Source of the DNA: a virus | Length of the DNA stretch: 29,905 nucleotides | IMG/VR virus record: IMGVR_UViG_3300010885_032517 | Span: 1 to 29,905 of that record | Direction: 5' to 3' (one strand) | Shown here: in pieces, positions 29,153 to 29,905 of the stretch | Layout of the letters: every line of letters begins with the position of its first letter | Position numbering within the stretch: the stretch's first letter is position 1 | Translations under genes and position numbers: made by a program | Notes under the pieces: model-generated | The model's database searches: none | The model's input: only the letters and a program-made list of their open reading frames with translations | What the model was told of the DNA's origin: nothing

Positions 29153-29905
29153 GATAGTTGCTTTACACTCCAACCTGTGAAACCCCAACTATTCGCAAGC
29201 GGCGTGAAATGGCGCAGCGCATCTTGATAAGAATTAAATTCTAATTCTTGTGATACCTGCGATCCATTACTAACAAATAAAGCATAAGTTCCACTGCCAC
29301 CAGGATTTCTAATGGCAGGTTGATTTACAATAGCCTCGCCTGGTCCCATATAGAACAATTCTTGTTCTTGTGTATCAGGATCAACTCTAAACAATACAAC
29401 ACCACGAACACCGCCAAATGTTCCGCCCCAACGAAGTTGACTGTTTCTACTTACTGTAAGATTGGCAAATTCTTTTGCTTGACGACGACTTCTGGTAGAA
29501 AAGTTAGTAACTTCGTTCCCGTTTGATGTATATTTCAAAAGATATCTAACTTGTCTGCCCTCATCATCATTTATATTTGGTGCAGCTTGTGGTTGTGCCT
29601 GTGGTTGTGCCTGTGGTTGTGTCTGTGGTGCTGTTGGACTATGGTCTTCACCACGAGATGTAATACGATACATTTCATCACGCATATATTGTAGTGAATA
29701 CTCATCTAACACTCGCACAGCATAACGATCTTGGGGCAAGCCACTTATTCCCCAGTGCTTTTCTGCAACAGGAACAGCGGCTTTTGTTATTTCACTGCTG
29801 TATGCACTGTATAAATCAACGCCAGGTATATAAACCAGTGTTATACTATCTGTTTCAGTGTTATGTGTAGTATAATATTGAACACGAACCATACTATAAC
29901 CAGGA
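29149..29905 (-). CDS. Phage protein of unknown function, probably 5'-truncated by the window
   Basis: The frame is open to the right edge; the first ATG in view is at 29892, with no ribosome site before it, so the start may lie outside. At least 247 residues. Residues 1-85 form one domain, then a Pro/Gln/Ala linker made of a 12-base tandem repeat, then a beta-rich C-terminal half with VRYLLKYTSNGNEVTNFSTR, RWGGTFGGVRGVVLFRVDPD and GSGTYALFVSNGSQVSQELE. It could be a virion or binding protein; no family recognised. Confidence 0.75.
   Translation of the reverse strand, partial: PGYSMVRVQYYTTHNTETDSITLVYIPGVDLYSAYSSEITKAAVPVAEKHWGISGLPQDRYAVRVLDEYSLQYMRDEMYRITSRGEDHSPTAPQTQPQAQPQAQPQAAPNINDDEGRQVRYLLKYTSNGNEVTNFSTRSRRQAKEFANLTVSRNSQLRWGGTFGGVRGVVLFRVDPDTQEQELFYMGPGEAIVNQPAIRNPGGSGTYALFVSNGSQVSQELEFNSYQDALRHFTPLANSWGFTGWSVKQLS
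29591..29626 (-). repeat. 12-bp tandem repeat, three copies, coding for a Pro-Gln-Ala linker
   Basis: GGTTGTGCCTGT is repeated at 29591-29602 and 29603-29614, and with one change at 29615-29626. On the minus strand it encodes Gln-Pro-Gln-Ala-type repeats that form a flexible linker. Confidence 0.85.

Noticed and set aside
29591-29626. Direct repeats as a CRISPR-like array
   Set aside because: The 12-base units are in phase, have no spacers and code for a Pro/Gln linker.
1-29905. tRNA genes, integrase, attachment sites or insertion sequences
   Set aside because: I searched by eye and saw no cloverleaf, no integrase or transposase motifs and no terminal inverted repeats; a dedicated scan for tRNAs could still find one.

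Overview
The window looks like part of the genome of a T4-like tailed phage (myovirus) from an aquatic habitat. It is AT-rich and densely packed, and 47 of the 49 genes I call lie on the minus strand, many joined by ATGA-type stop/start overlaps. T4 core replication genes are recognisable: family B DNA polymerase (gp43), sliding clamp (gp45), RNase H/flap nuclease (rnh), thymidylate synthase (td) and dihydrofolate reductase (frd). Several unnamed genes resemble, from memory, families that recur in marine T4-like phages of cyanobacteria and SAR11. The host is not shown by the sequence. Strong sigma70-type promoters and an ArfA-like rescue peptide suggest a proteobacterium (inference).

Layout, left to right. 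1-864 (+): end of a gene running in from the left edge. 840-2812: two sugar-modifying genes (DegT-type aminotransferase, NAD-dependent epimerase). 2814-5378: td, frd and three small conserved genes, with a terminator at 5411-5440. 5468-8029: a VWA/metallopeptidase-like protein and a MoxR-type AAA+ ATPase separated by three hairpins. 8097-14980: many small early-type genes, including a 38-residue ArfA-like peptide, rnh, a secreted glycine-rich protein and a stand-alone cupin, with promoters of the form TTGACA-N16/17-TATATT before many of them. 14980-19547: sliding clamp, a methyltransferase-like gene, DNA polymerase and a small putative DNA-binding protein. 19560-20700: a self-contained plus-strand gene with its own leader and double terminator. 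20702-29905: an accessory and probable virion region.

The right third is the most interesting part. Seven proteins there begin with short peptides like the T4 capsid-targeting sequence, with a possible [I/L]-x-E prohead-protease site in six. Several end in basic, Cys-containing modules. I infer a set of internal head proteins packaged with the DNA. Interleaved with them are metabolic-looking genes: an amidinotransferase-like protein, a TRAP-transporter DctP-like solute-binding protein without signal peptide, and a HAD 5'(3')-nucleotidase. T4-late-like AATAAATA/TATAAATA boxes stand 18-20 nt before three starts in this region. There is no gene-free stretch above 300 bases. I saw no rRNA, tRNA, CRISPR array or insertion sequence.
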